Part shown: positions 1-8,398 of the stretch, piece after piece
Layout: the number at the start of each line of letters is the position of its first letter
Numbering within the stretch: position 1 is the first letter of the stretch
Source of the DNA: Marinobacter maroccanus
GTDB taxonomy: Bacteria; Pseudomonadota; Gammaproteobacteria; Pseudomonadales; Oleiphilaceae
Length of the DNA: 64,000 bases
Direction: 5' to 3'
Assembly: GCF_002933275.1 (NCBI RefSeq)
Contig: NZ_PSSX01000005.1
Coordinates: 124,001 to 188,000, forward strand
Notes under the pieces: generated by a model
What the model was told of the DNA's origin: nothing
The model's input: only the letters and a program-made list of their open reading frames with translations
Databases searched by the model: none
Made by a program: the position numbers and the translations under genes

Positions 1-244
1 GGACCGGATAGGGCAACTTGAAGGGCAATTTGTGCCAACGTCGCCAGAGACGACAGGGCTGGGCCAAATGGGTGGGCAGGGTCCTTCTGGCCGGCCGGCG
101 GCCACCGAGGAAGCGGAAGCCGCACTGATTGCACTGGGTTACAAGCCCCAGGAGGCCGCCAAGGCCATCAGCAAAGTGGCCGAGGAGGGTATGACCAGCG
201 AAACCCTCATCCGTCTGGCCCTGCGAAACATGATACCGGCCTGA
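1..244 (+). CDS. ruvA: Holliday junction helicase subunit RuvA, C-terminal part
   Basis: The gene is cut by the left edge; the reading frame is open from base 2 and ends in TGA at 242-244. About 80 residues remain. They match the RuvA C-terminal end: a flexible Gly/Pro/Ser linker, then a small helical UBA-like domain III with the segment [18 protein letters not shown]. In the family this domain contacts RuvB and tunes branch migration, while the missing N-terminal domains bind the four-way junction. ruvB follows after about 130 bp, the usual order. The GTG at 32 is internal, not the start. Confidence 0.9.
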   Translation, partial: DRIGQLEGQFVPTSPETTGLGQMGGQGPSGRPAATEEAEAALIALGYKPQEAAKAISKVAEEGMTSETLIRLALRNMIPA

Positions 245-281
245 GCGTGAAAACCTGTCGTGAACCTGTAGAGAGCGTAAC

Positions 282-309
282 GTGACACCTGCAAACCCCT
301 TTGTACAAT
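282..309 (+). promoter_or_regulatory. Candidate sigma-70 promoter for ruvB
   Basis: GTGACA at 282-287 and TACAAT at 304-309 are separated by 16 bases. Each hexamer differs from consensus at one position. The site is in the ruvA-ruvB gap, so transcription would begin near 316 and leave a leader of about 60 nt before the ruvB start. This rests on hexamer matching only. Confidence 0.4.
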
Positions 310-376
310 TGGGGCTGCGCTGGAATAGCGGGCAAACGTGAGGCACGATGTTGATTCCCACACTATGGGTGATGCC

Positions 377-1408
377 ATGATCGAATCCGACCGGTTGATC
401 TCGGCCCGGGCCGGTGAATACGAGGAAGTACAGGACAGGGCCATTCGCCCGACCCTGCTGGCTGAATATGTTGGCCAGCCTACGGTTCGTGAGCAGATGG
501 ATATTTTTATATCCGCTGCCCGTGGCCGTCAGGAAGCGTTGGACCACGTTCTGATTTTTGGCCCGCCCGGTCTGGGCAAGACAACCCTGGCCAATATCAT
601 CGCCAACGAGATGGGCGTGTCCATCAAGACAACCTCCGGCCCGGTACTTGAAAAAGCCGGGGACTTGGCAGCCATGCTGACCAACCTTGAAGAAGGTGAC
701 GTTCTCTTCATCGACGAGATTCACCGTCTCAGCGCCGCCGTAGAAGAAGTCCTTTATCCGGCGATGGAAGATTATCAGCTCGACATCATGATTGGTGAGG
801 GCCCGGCGGCCCGATCCATCAAGCTGGATCTGCCGCCGTTCACTCTGGTAGGGGCTACCACCCGCGCGGGATTGCTGACATCGCCTTTGCGGGACCGCTT
901 CGGGATCGTGCAGCGGCTGGAGTTCTACAATACTGAAGACCTCACCAGCATCATTCTGCGTTCTGCGCGCCTGTCCTCGGTTTCCGTTGATGAGGCGGGC
1001 GCGTTCGAAATCGCACGTCGCTCAAGGGGCACGCCACGGATCGCCAACCGGCTGTTGCGTCGGGTCCGGGATTTTGCCGAGGTCCGCTCCGACGGTCGGA
1101 TCACTTCTGACATAGCCGATCAGGCCCTGAACATGCTGAAAGTGGATAACCAGGGTTTCGACCATATGGACCGTCGTCTGCTGCTGGCCATGATCGAAAA
1201 GTTCGACGGCGGGCCAGTAGGTGTCGAGAGCCTTGCGGCGGCAATCAGCGAGGAGCGCGGTACCATCGAGGATGTGCTTGAGCCGTTCCTGATCCAGCAG
1301 GGTTACATGGTCCGAACCCCGAGGGGACGGATGGTGACCTCCAACGCCTATCAGCATTTTGGTGTCATTCCGCCTAAGTCGGGCAGGGAGGACGATCTTT
1401 TTGGTTGA
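377..1408 (+). CDS. ruvB: Holliday junction branch migration ATPase RuvB
   Basis: RuvB is the AAA+ motor that drives branch migration with RuvA and RuvC. From the ATG at 377 the product is 343 aa and begins [10 protein letters not shown], collinear with E. coli RuvB. In-frame starts further upstream (ATG 365, GTG 338) would add residues not seen in the family. The Walker A motif GPPGLGKT is at about residues 62-69 and the Walker B DEIH at 113-116. The RuvB signature [11 protein letters not shown], arginine-finger region and winged-helix C-terminus with RTPRGR are intact. Its end overlaps the start of ybgC by 8 bp. Confidence 0.97.
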   Translation: MIESDRLISARAGEYEEVQDRAIRPTLLAEYVGQPTVREQMDIFISAARGRQEALDHVLIFGPPGLGKTTLANIIANEMGVSIKTTSGPVLEKAGDLAAMLTNLEEGDVLFIDEIHRLSAAVEEVLYPAMEDYQLDIMIGEGPAARSIKLDLPPFTLVGATTRAGLLTSPLRDRFGIVQRLEFYNTEDLTSIILRSARLSSVSVDEAGAFEIARRSRGTPRIANRLLRRVRDFAEVRSDGRITSDIADQALNMLKVDNQGFDHMDRRLLLAMIEKFDGGPVGVESLAAAISEERGTIEDVLEPFLIQQGYMVRTPRGRMVTSNAYQHFGVIPPKSGREDDLFG

Positions 1409-1862
1409 TCAGGCGCCAGAGGCAAGGTTCGAGCTGCCGATCCGGGTCTATATTGAAGACACCGATGCCGGCGGCATCGTATTTCACGCCAAATACCTCC
1501 ATTACATGGAGCGGGCCCGAACAGAATGGGTACGCAGTTGCGGAGTTGGTCTCAGGGCGGGGCTGGCAGACAACATCAGTTATGTCGTGCAGCGCCTGGA
1601 CATTCATTACGCGGTAGCCGCAAAGCTTGATGATGAGCTGCTTGTCACCGCCGAACCAGTGGCCTTTGGCCGGGTATGGATGGACTTTCGGCAGCGTGTC
1701 CTGCGGGCCTCCGACCGCAAGCTTTTGAGTGATAGCAATGTGCGGGTCGCCTGTGTTGCGCTCGATACCGGTCGCCCCCGGCGTTTGCCGGAAAACATGC
1801 AGGATTTGCTGGCCAGGAATGTCCAGCCCACCGAAACGATAAACAGAACGAGCCAGGAGTAA
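1401..1862 (+). CDS. ybgC: Tol-Pal system acyl-CoA thioesterase YbgC
   Basis: A hotdog-fold thioesterase, the usual first gene of the tol-pal cluster; the family hydrolyses acyl-CoA near the inner membrane. The active-site region [23 protein letters not shown] is clear, with the catalytic Asp in DTDAGG. I chose the TTG at 1401 because GGAGG lies 9 bases upstream at 1387-1391 and the product (153 aa) then matches the family's length; longer in-frame forms extend into ruvB. It overlaps ruvB by 8 bp and is followed by tolQ after 3 bp, so it is translationally coupled on both sides. Confidence 0.9.
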   Translation: MVDQAPEARFELPIRVYIEDTDAGGIVFHAKYLHYMERARTEWVRSCGVGLRAGLADNISYVVQRLDIHYAVAAKLDDELLVTAEPVAFGRVWMDFRQRVLRASDRKLLSDSNVRVACVALDTGRPRRLPENMQDLLARNVQPTETINRTSQE

Positions 1863-1865
1863 GAA

Positions 1866-2555
1866 GTGGATTCAGAACTTTCAGTCTGGTACCTCATTGC
1901 CAATGCCGGTGTCTTGGTGCAACTGGTCATGCTTTTGCTGGCCCTGGCGTCGGTCATGTCCTGGGCGTTGATTTTCCAGCGTCTGCAGGTATTCCGCAAA
2001 GCCAAGCGGGCTCAACTGGCGTTTGAAGAGCGTTTCTGGTCCGGCATGGACCTGGGCCAGCTGTACCGGGAGGTGAATGCCGATCCGACGCCGTTTTCTG
2101 GCATGGAATCTCTGTTCCGGGCCGGCTTCAAGGAGTTTTCCCGTTTGCGCCAGCAAAGCCGGGATGCCGATGCGGTTATGGAAGGTACCCAGCGGGCAAT
2201 GCGTGTGGCCTTCTCCCGGGAGCACGAGCGGCTTGAGGCCAGCCTGCCGTTTCTGGCTACCGTTGGCTCCACCAGCCCTTACATCGGCTTGTTTGGTACC
2301 GTCTGGGGCATCATGAACTCGTTCCGCGGCCTGGCCCAGGTTCAGCAGGCAACCCTGGCCACGGTGGCGCCGGGCATTTCGGAGGCCCTTATTGCGACGG
2401 CCATGGGCCTGTTCGCCGCAATACCGGCGGTTATCGCCTACAACCGTTTCTCAGCCATGTCTGATGCACTGCTGAAGAACTACGAAACCTTTGCCGATGA
2501 GTTTTCCAGTATTCTCCATCGTCGCGTGCACCAGAGTGAAAAGGGTGCCGCATGA
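1866..2555 (+). CDS. tolQ: Tol-Pal inner-membrane proton channel subunit TolQ
   Basis: TolQ (229 aa) is the MotA/ExbB-family subunit that, with TolR, uses the proton gradient to energise TolA during outer-membrane constriction at division. The start is GTG at 1866, preceded by AGGAGTAAGAA. One transmembrane helix lies near residues 10-35. The pair near 130-205 includes the conserved region LFGTVWGIMNSF and the Pro/Ala-rich stretch ending in AIPAVIAYNRF. The length matches the family. tolR starts 46 bp downstream. Confidence 0.97.
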   Translation: MDSELSVWYLIANAGVLVQLVMLLLALASVMSWALIFQRLQVFRKAKRAQLAFEERFWSGMDLGQLYREVNADPTPFSGMESLFRAGFKEFSRLRQQSRDADAVMEGTQRAMRVAFSREHERLEASLPFLATVGSTSPYIGLFGTVWGIMNSFRGLAQVQQATLATVAPGISEALIATAMGLFAAIPAVIAYNRFSAMSDALLKNYETFADEFSSILHRRVHQSEKGAA

Positions 2556-2601
2556 TGGCACGGAAATTCATGGGCAGGGGTGAGCTTGGGAGCGCCGCTT
2601 T

Positions 2602-3048
2602 ATGAAAGGCATGGGAATGATGCCGGAAAACCGGCGCAAGCCAATGTCCGAAATCAACGTGGTTCCGTACATTGATGTCATGCTGGTGCTGCTGATTATT
2701 TTCATGGTCACCGCGCCGATGCTGACCCAGGGGGTCAAGGTTGATTTGCCTCAGACCACCTCGGACCCGATCCAGGCCGATAAGGATGTAGAGTCCATCA
2801 TTGTTTCCGTCGATGCGAACGGTGCTTACTACGTCGAAATCGGTGATGAAGGCAGTGATCCCATGACTCTGGCGGATTTACGGGCGCAGATCTCCAAGAT
2901 TCTTTCGCAGCGCGCTTCAAGTGAGGTTCTGGTTCGCGGTGATGAAAACGTTCCTTACGGCACCGTTGTCAGATTGATGGCGGAATTACAGGGTGCCGGG
3001 GCGAGCAGTATCGGCCTGATCACTGAATCACCCCGGGACGACAATTGA
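2602..3048 (+). CDS. tolR: Tol-Pal inner-membrane protein TolR
   Basis: TolR (148 aa) is an ExbD-family protein with one N-terminal helix. The helix region PMSEINVVPYIDVMLVLLIIFMV carries the conserved Asp (YIDVML) needed for proton use. The periplasmic domain follows to the C-terminus and ends near SSIGLITESPRDDN. ATG 2602 gives an ExbD/TolR-like N-terminus. A 16-codon frame (2555-2605) fills the gap from tolQ and ends over the tolR start as ATGA, so coupling through it is possible. tolA begins 22 bp later. Confidence 0.95.
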   Translation: MKGMGMMPENRRKPMSEINVVPYIDVMLVLLIIFMVTAPMLTQGVKVDLPQTTSDPIQADKDVESIIVSVDANGAYYVEIGDEGSDPMTLADLRAQISKILSQRASSEVLVRGDENVPYGTVVRLMAELQGAGASSIGLITESPRDDN

Positions 3049-3070
3049 TCGTGGTGCGGGCAGGAGTGTT

Positions 3071-4108
3071 GTGAGAGATCACGAGCGCGAAGTAACCACA
3101 ACCGGAGTGCCACCCTGGAAATCACCGGTGGCGCTTTCGGTAACGCTTCATCTGTTGATTCTGGGTATTGCGCTGGCAGGTTGGTCCTGGACCAGTACCG
3201 ATCACGAGCCGCCGCCCAGAAGCATATCGGCACGGTTGATCACCCAGCAAGAGCCGGAGCCGAGTCCGGTTGTTGAGCCAGATGATCAGCAGAAGCGCGA
3301 TGAGGAGCGCCGGGCTGAGGAGCAGCGTCGCCGCGAAGAAGTAGAGCGGCAACGGCAGGAAGAAGAAGCTCGCCGTATCGCTGAGCAGAAGCGGCAGGAA
3401 GAGCAGAAGCGGCTGCAGCAGCAAAAAGAGCAGGAGCGTCAGGAAGCCGAGGCGAAGGAACGTGAAGCCCAGAAAGCGCTTGAAGAAGAAGCGGCGCGTC
3501 AAAAGGCAGAAGCGGAGGCCAAGGAACGGGCTCGACAGCAAGCCGAGGAAGAAAAACGCCGTCAGGAAGAGGCCAGGCGAAAAGCCGAAGAAGAGAAGCG
3601 ACGGCAGGAAGAACAGCGTAAGCGTGAAGAGGCTGAGCGCAAGCGCCAGGAAGAACTAGCCCGCCAGGAAGCTGAGCGCAAACGTCTTGAGGCGGAGCGT
3701 AAGCTGCGGGAACAACAGCTTGAAGCCCAGGCGGAGGCGGCTCAAAAGGCTCGGGAAGAGGAAGCACGTCGCCAGCAGCAGGCGGCCGCCGCGAAAGCCC
3801 GGGAAGCTCAGATGCTGTCGGAGAGCGAGAAATATCAGGCACTGATCCGGGAGCGATTGAGCCAAGCGTGGTATCCGCCATCCTCGGCCACGGAAGATAT
3901 GACCGCGCGGCTCCAGATTACCCTTTTGCCAACGGGGGAGCTTGCAGGAGTGCGTCTGGTCAGTAGCAGTGGCAACACTGCGTTTGATAATTCCGCTCTG
4001 GGGGCCGTGCGCTCACTGAGCCGTTACCCGATACCCAATGATCGGGATACCTTTGAACGGTATTTCCGACAGTTTACGATTGAATTCAACCCACGCCGGT
4101 TGAGATAA
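3071..4108 (+). CDS. tolA: Cell-envelope integrity protein TolA
   Basis: TolA (345 aa) spans the periplasm and links the TolQR motor to Pal and TolB. The start is GTG at 3071 with AGGAG just upstream. One transmembrane segment is near residues 19-40. A very long charged helix rich in Glu, Arg, Lys, Gln and Ala, with repeated EARRKAEEEKRR-like units, covers about residues 65-250. A compact C-terminal domain follows (ALIRERLSQAWYPP and TARLQITLLPTGEL), the part that contacts TolB and Pal in the family. The DNA of the helix region is low in complexity and yields long antisense frames that are not genes. Confidence 0.95.
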   Translation: MRDHEREVTTTGVPPWKSPVALSVTLHLLILGIALAGWSWTSTDHEPPPRSISARLITQQEPEPSPVVEPDDQQKRDEERRAEEQRRREEVERQRQEEEARRIAEQKRQEEQKRLQQQKEQERQEAEAKEREAQKALEEEAARQKAEAEAKERARQQAEEEKRRQEEARRKAEEEKRRQEEQRKREEAERKRQEELARQEAERKRLEAERKLREQQLEAQAEAAQKAREEEARRQQQAAAAKAREAQMLSESEKYQALIRERLSQAWYPPSSATEDMTARLQITLLPTGELAGVRLVSSSGNTAFDNSALGAVRSLSRYPIPNDRDTFERYFRQFTIEFNPRRLR

Positions 4109-4124
4109 GGATACGGATAACACC

Positions 4125-5438
4125 ATGACACATCGGATTTGGTACAAACCGTCCAGAACACTGCTCGCCGTCTTTGCATTGATTTTTTTTGCGGTTACAG
4201 GAGCCCGTGCCGAGCTGTTGATCCGGATTACCGAGGGTGCGGATTCCGCCATTCCTGTTGCGGTGGTGCCCTTCGCTGAGTCGGGACAGATGCCGGCCGG
4301 AGACAAGGTTGGCAGTATTGTTCAGGCCGATCTGACCATGACGGGGGAGTTCCGTACCCTGCCTCCGGAAAAAATGCTGAGCCTGCCATCCCGGCGCGAA
4401 GAAGTGTATTTCCGGGACTGGCGTCTGCTTGGTCAGCGCTATGTCCTGGTCGGTTCGCTCACCCGAAGCGGTGACCGTGTCCAGGCGCGGTATGAGCTGT
4501 TCGATGTTAACCGCGAAGAAAGAATTCTTGGCGAGACCGCGGCAGCACCTGCCTCCAATACGCGTTCTCTGGCGCACCACATCAGTGACAAGGTGTATGA
4601 GGCGATCACTGGCGTGCCCGGCGCTTTCTCAACCAAACTGGCCTACGTAACGCTGGATACCGCCAATGGCAAGCCTCGTTACCGGCTGCAGGTGAGTGAT
4701 GTCGATGGCAAGCGTGCTCGGATTCGCCTTGAAAGCCAGGAGCCAATTCTTTCTCCCGCCTGGTCGCCGGACGGGAAAAAACTGGCGTATGTCTCGTTCG
4801 AAACCGGAAAGCCCGTTATCTTTGTGCACGAGCTTTCAACCGGCCAGCGCACCAAGGTGGCCGACTTTCCGGGGCTGAATTCGGCACCGGCCTGGTCTGA
4901 CGACGGCAGGTCGCTACTGATGACTCTTTCGAAGGATGGCAACGCCGAAATCTACCGGATGAATCTCGACAGCCGTCAACTGACCAAGCTTACCAACCAC
5001 TGGGCCATTGATACCGAGCCGAGCTACGATGCCAGCGGCAAGGGGATTTTCTTCACCTCGGATCGTTCCGGCGGGCCCCAGATTTACCATATGGAAACAC
5101 CGGGTGCGGAGCCTCGTCGTATCACCTTCGGCAGCCGCTACAACGCCCGGCCCAGGCCCGACAATGACGGCAAGTATGTCTATTACGTTCACCAGCGGGA
5201 TCGGGCATTTCACATTGCCCGTACCGAACTGAAAACCGGGGAGGAAACGATCCTTACCCGTACGGAGTCTGATGAGTCTCCCAGTGTTGCCCCCAACGGC
5301 CGGATGCTGATCTACGCTACCCGGCAGAACGGAAGCAACGTGCTTACGGTAATTTCCGCGGATGGTGGGGCAGCCTACAGCTTGCCGGCATCCGAAGGCG
5401 ATGTTCGTGAGCCTGCCTGGGGACCTTTGGTTCGCTGA
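4125..5438 (+). CDS. tolB: Tol-Pal periplasmic beta-propeller protein TolB
   Basis: TolB (437 aa) is a periplasmic partner of Pal and TolA. The N-terminus is a signal peptide ending near VTGARA-EL at about residue 29. An alpha/beta domain follows to about residue 165, then a six-bladed propeller with repeated PAWSPDGKKLAYVS-type WD-like units (SPAWSPDGK, APAWSDDGR, EPSYDASGK, SPSVAPNGR). The length is normal for the family. It starts 16 bp after tolA, and pal follows after a 67 bp gap that contains a hairpin. Confidence 0.97.
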   Translation: MTHRIWYKPSRTLLAVFALIFFAVTGARAELLIRITEGADSAIPVAVVPFAESGQMPAGDKVGSIVQADLTMTGEFRTLPPEKMLSLPSRREEVYFRDWRLLGQRYVLVGSLTRSGDRVQARYELFDVNREERILGETAAAPASNTRSLAHHISDKVYEAITGVPGAFSTKLAYVTLDTANGKPRYRLQVSDVDGKRARIRLESQEPILSPAWSPDGKKLAYVSFETGKPVIFVHELSTGQRTKVADFPGLNSAPAWSDDGRSLLMTLSKDGNAEIYRMNLDSRQLTKLTNHWAIDTEPSYDASGKGIFFTSDRSGGPQIYHMETPGAEPRRITFGSRYNARPRPDNDGKYVYYVHQRDRAFHIARTELKTGEETILTRTESDESPSVAPNGRMLIYATRQNGSNVLTVISADGGAAYSLPASEGDVREPAWGPLVR

Positions 5439-5466
5439 TTGCCCATGCCCTTCGGCGTTGGCAATC
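5437..5466 (+). other. Hairpin in the tolB-pal gap
   Basis: GATTGCC (5437-5443) and GGCAATC (5460-5466) are perfect inverted arms; inside them GCC and GGC pair around CTTC. The left arm begins within the tolB stop codon. No T-run follows, so this is not a normal intrinsic terminator. It may protect mRNA ends or separate tolB expression from the more abundant Pal lipoprotein. Confidence 0.5.
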
Positions 5467-5505
5467 GTTCAATTGATAACGTTACTTAACTGAAAGGAAG
5501 AAAAT

Positions 5506-6078
5506 ATGATTTTCTCGGCTCAATCAAAAGCGTTCGCACTGTTGCTTTCTGTCGGCCTGGTAGCTGGCTGTAGCTCCACAGGTGGCACCTCGGAAGACGG
5601 TGGTGAGTTCGGCTCTGACGTTTCTGCGGTAGATCAGGAAGGTGGTTCCACTGTTTACGGCGGTGATGATCAGAGTGGTGTGTCCTCTTCAGCCATGACC
5701 GAAGAAGAACGCATGGCCGCGCGCGAACAGGCAGAGCAGCAGGCTTTGCGCGAAATTACCGTGTTCTACTTTGATTTCGATACTGCTGAAATCAAGCAGG
5801 AAGCCCGCGACGTGCTGGTGGCCCATGCTCGCTTCCTCGCCAATAACCCTGGCCAGAACGTTCGTATCGAGGGTCACGCCGATGAGCGCGGCACCAAGGA
5901 ATACAACCTGGCTCTGGGCGAGCGTCGTGCCAACGCGGTACAGCGCTTCCTGATCGTGAATGGCGCTTCACGTGGCCAGCTCGAAACCGTAAGCTATGGT
6001 GAAGAGAAGCCGGCAGTGATGGGCTCCAGCGAGAGTGCGTGGGCCCAGAACCGTCGTGTGGAACTCGTATTTGAGTAA
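5506..6078 (+). CDS. pal: Peptidoglycan-associated outer-membrane lipoprotein Pal
   Basis: Pal (190 aa) anchors the outer membrane to peptidoglycan. The N-terminus is a lipoprotein signal with lipobox LVAGC, the modified Cys near residue 22. A low-complexity Gly/Ser/Asp linker runs to about residue 65. The OmpA-like domain follows, with FDFDTAEIK, IEGHADERGTKEYN and the LGERRAN region that binds diaminopimelate. ATG 5506 has GAAAGGAAG just upstream. It sits between tolB and cpoB as in other gammaproteobacteria. Confidence 0.97.
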   Translation: MIFSAQSKAFALLLSVGLVAGCSSTGGTSEDGGEFGSDVSAVDQEGGSTVYGGDDQSGVSSSAMTEEERMAAREQAEQQALREITVFYFDFDTAEIKQEARDVLVAHARFLANNPGQNVRIEGHADERGTKEYNLALGERRANAVQRFLIVNGASRGQLETVSYGEEKPAVMGSSESAWAQNRRVELVFE

Positions 6079-6094
6079 TCACACAGGAAGGACC

Positions 6095-6841
6095 ATGAGA
6101 AACATCCTCATGGCGACAGTGTTGCTCCCGCTTGCCCTTGGGCAGGCGGGAGTTTCTCTGGCGCAATCAGCTCAGAACACTCAGAGCAACGCCAATAATA
6201 GCCAGGCGACGGCTGAGCTGTTCTACATGATCCAGCAGCTTCAGGGTGAAGTCAGGCGGCTCCAGGGCGAAGTCGAGGAGCAGAGGCACCTGATTAACCG
6301 CCTGCAGCAGCAAGGCCGCGACCGTTATATCGATCTGGATCAGCGTATTCTGGATCTCTCAGAGAAGGTTGCTTCGCAACCGGCTCCCGAAGCCGGCACC
6401 AGTACCAGCTCTCAGGCTTCTGGATCAGCTCCGACGGCAAAGGAATATCGCCAACCGGATGCGGAGGAGAGAAAGGCTTACGAACAGATTCAGGATCTGA
6501 TCCGTAACCAGAAAAAATACGATGAGGCCATCAGCCGGATATACGAGTTTATCGATGAGTATCCAGAGGGTGATCTGACTGTTAACGCCTACTACTGGCT
6601 GGGTGAGGTGTATCTGGTCAAGCCTCAGCTGGAGCAGGCAAAGCAGGCGTTTACCATTGTCGCTACCCGCTTTGCCGACCACCGCAAAGCGCCGGATGCC
6701 GTCTACAAGCTGGGTGTGACCCACGATCGTCTGGGTGAAAAGGATCAGGCACGGCGAAGCATGCAAACCGTGATTGAGGATTACCCGTCCAGCAGCGCTG
6801 CGGACCTGGCCCGGAAGTTCCTGGAGTCACAGAACGGCTGA
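6095..6841 (+). CDS. cpoB: Cell division coordinator CpoB (YbgF)
   Basis: CpoB (248 aa) is the periplasmic protein that couples Tol-Pal constriction with septal peptidoglycan synthesis. ATG 6095 has ACAGGAAGG upstream and gives a signal peptide ending near SLAQS. A trimerising coiled coil covers about residues 38-90 (MIQQLQGEVRRLQGEVEEQ). A Ser/Ala/Thr linker and three TPR units follow from about residue 130 (AYEQIQDLIRNQKKYDEAI, AYYWLGEVYLVK, DAVYKLGVTHDRLGEKDQA). It ends the tol-pal operon. Confidence 0.93.
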   Translation: MRNILMATVLLPLALGQAGVSLAQSAQNTQSNANNSQATAELFYMIQQLQGEVRRLQGEVEEQRHLINRLQQQGRDRYIDLDQRILDLSEKVASQPAPEAGTSTSSQASGSAPTAKEYRQPDAEERKAYEQIQDLIRNQKKYDEAISRIYEFIDEYPEGDLTVNAYYWLGEVYLVKPQLEQAKQAFTIVATRFADHRKAPDAVYKLGVTHDRLGEKDQARRSMQTVIEDYPSSSAADLARKFLESQNG

Positions 6842-6885
6842 AGGCCGGGCGTGGCAAAAATGTTGAGAAACCTGAAAAAAAGGGG

Positions 6886-6913
6886 TTGATCAGCGGCCAA
6901 AAATCATTACTAT
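6886..6913 (+). promoter_or_regulatory. Promoter for the tRNA-Lys genes
   Basis: TTGATC at 6886-6891 and TACTAT at 6908-6913 are 16 bases apart. A GC-rich discriminator (GCGCC) follows, as expected at stringently controlled stable-RNA promoters. The first tRNA begins about 14 bases after the -10. Confidence 0.6.
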
Positions 6914-6926
6914 ATGCGCCTCGTTT

Positions 6927-7002
6927 GGGTCGTTAGCTCAGTTGGTAGAGCAGTTGGCTTTTAACCAATTGGTCGAAGGTTCGAATCCTTCACGACCCAC
7001 CA
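6927..7002 (+). tRNA. tRNA-Lys (anticodon TTT), copy 1
   Basis: This is a complete 76-base cloverleaf including the encoded 3' CCA. The acceptor arms are GGGTCGT and ACGACCC, the D-arm carries GCTCAGTTGGTAGAGC, the anticodon loop has TTT, and the T-arm carries GGTTCGAATCC. It is nearly identical to E. coli tRNA-Lys and follows cpoB, a common arrangement. Confidence 0.97.
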
Positions 7003-7070
7003 AATACGAAATACCGAGTGGGCTGAGTCATTCGGTATGGGTTGAAGCCACGGTTTCAGTCAGCAGTTCA

Positions 7071-7146
7071 GGGTCGTTAGCTCAGTTGGTAGAGCAGTTG
7101 GCTTTTAACCAATTGGTCGAAGGTTCGAATCCTTCACGACCCACCA
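7071..7146 (+). tRNA. tRNA-Lys (anticodon TTT), copy 2
   Basis: Base-for-base identical to the first copy over all 76 positions, including CCA, and separated from it by 68 bases. No promoter is evident in the spacer, and an intrinsic terminator follows at 7174-7202. The two copies therefore look like one tandem transcript processed into two tRNAs. Confidence 0.97.
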
Positions 7147-7173
7147 AATAACAGAAACCTGCGGGTTTTTGTG

Positions 7174-7202
7174 AAAAAAGAGCCTCCGGGCTCTTTTTTT
7201 TT
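7174..7202 (+). terminator. Intrinsic terminator of the tRNA-Lys transcript
   Basis: GAGCC and GGCTC pair around TCCG, flanked by an A-run upstream (AAAAAA) and nine Ts downstream, so the stem can extend by A-T pairs. The form is classic and, given the A-run, could work on both strands. It ends the tRNA transcript before the nadA promoter. Confidence 0.88.
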
Positions 7203-7245
7203 GCGTATACGTTCTTACCTAGGTACACAGGTAACAGAAAAAGCG

Positions 7246-7305
7246 ATCACAAGTGTGTGATAGCACTGTTTCAGAAATATTAAGGCTGGGGATGAATGCT
7301 ATAAT
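7246..7305 (+). promoter_or_regulatory. nadA upstream region: palindrome and -10 box
   Basis: ATCACA (7246-7251) and TGTGAT (7256-7261) form a perfect palindrome around AGTG. A consensus TATAAT lies at 7300-7305, 32 bases before the nadA ATG. No good -35 is seen at the right spacing, as for an activator-dependent or weak promoter. NAD biosynthesis genes are often under a repressor in other bacteria, but I cannot tell which factor would bind here. Confidence 0.4.
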
Positions 7306-7336
7306 CCCCCGGTCAACGCAACACAGAGACGCAGTA

Positions 7337-8398
7337 ATGACATACGCCGAAGACCGTATTCTTGTTCAGGAACACTTGGCCCATGCCGCCGAGCCGAAGC
7401 GGCTCAGCGAGGACGAAAAGTCCGAGCTGGAGGCTCGTATCAAATCGGCCCTGCAGGATCAGGATGCGGTACTTGTAGCTCATTACTACACCGATCCCGA
7501 TATTCAGCGCCTTGCCGAAGAGACCGGTGGTTGTGTTGCGGATTCATTGGAGATGGCCCGGTTTGGCAACCAGCACCCGGCTTCGACCGTCGTGGTTGCT
7601 GGCGTGCGGTTCATGGGCGAAACCGCGAAGATCCTGAACCCGGAAAAGCGTGTTCTGATGCCAACCCTTGAGGCAACCTGTTCTCTGGATGTAGGTTGTC
7701 CTGCCGATGAATTCGCCGAGTTTTGCGATCAGCACCCGGACCGTACGGTTGTGGTCTACGCCAACACATCTGCGGCCGTGAAGGCGAGGGCAGACTGGGT
7801 GGTCACCTCAAGCTGTGCCCAGGCGATTGTTGAGGATCTGGACGCCCGCGGCGAAAAAATTCTCTGGGCTCCGGACAAGCACCTGGGACACTACGTTCAG
7901 AAAACCACGGGCGCAGACATGCTGCTCTGGGACGGCTCCTGCATCGTCCATGAGGAATTCAAGTATCGTGGACTGGAGGATCTGAAAGCGCTGTATCCCG
8001 ATGCGGCCGTGCTGGTGCATCCGGAATCGCCCGATGCGGTGGTTGAAATGGCAGACGTTGTGGGTTCGACCTCGCAGCTGATTCACGCTGTTCAGACATT
8101 GCCCAATGAAAAGTTCATTGTTGCCACTGACAACGGCATCTTCTACAAGATGCAGCAACTGGCTCCAAATAAAACGCTGATCGAAGCACCTACCGCCGGT
8201 AATGGCGCCACCTGCCGCAGCTGCGCCCACTGCCCCTGGATGGCGATGAACGGCCTTCAGAATCTTCTCCAGGTGCTGGAGCAGGGCGATCAGGAAGTGC
8301 TTGTGGATCCAGAACTGAGAGAAAAAGCACTGCAGCCTTTGCAGCGTATGCTGGATTTCACCGCCAACATGAATCTCAAGGCTGCCGGTAACGCCTGA
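7337..8398 (+). CDS. nadA: Quinolinate synthase NadA
   Basis: NadA condenses iminoaspartate with dihydroxyacetone phosphate to quinolinate in de novo NAD synthesis. The 353 aa product is collinear with E. coli NadA. It holds the substrate motif VAHYYTDP and the three regions supplying the 4Fe-4S cysteines: [19 protein letters not shown] and CRSCAHCPW near the C-terminus. I chose ATG 7337, after the TATAAT box; upstream in-frame starts lie before that box. Its stop abuts the stop of the opposing gene within a shared TGATCA (8396-8401). Confidence 0.96.
   Translation: MTYAEDRILVQEHLAHAAEPKRLSEDEKSELEARIKSALQDQDAVLVAHYYTDPDIQRLAEETGGCVADSLEMARFGNQHPASTVVVAGVRFMGETAKILNPEKRVLMPTLEATCSLDVGCPADEFAEFCDQHPDRTVVVYANTSAAVKARADWVVTSSCAQAIVEDLDARGEKILWAPDKHLGHYVQKTTGADMLLWDGSCIVHEEFKYRGLEDLKALYPDAAVLVHPESPDAVVEMADVVGSTSQLIHAVQTLPNEKFIVATDNGIFYKMQQLAPNKTLIEAPTAGNGATCRSCAHCPWMAMNGLQNLLQVLEQGDQEVLVDPELREKALQPLQRMLDFTANMNLKAAGNA

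Noticed and set aside
3240-3881. Minus-strand frame of 213 codons opposite tolA
   Set aside because: It is the complement of the low-complexity helix-coding repeats of tolA and translates into a Pro/Leu/Ala-rich sequence without any signature.
6942-7151. Open frame with an internal repeat (VEQLAFNQLVEGSNPSRPTK) over the tRNA-Lys genes
   Set aside because: This is a translation of two identical tRNAs. The repeated peptide comes from tRNA sequence and is a common false annotation.
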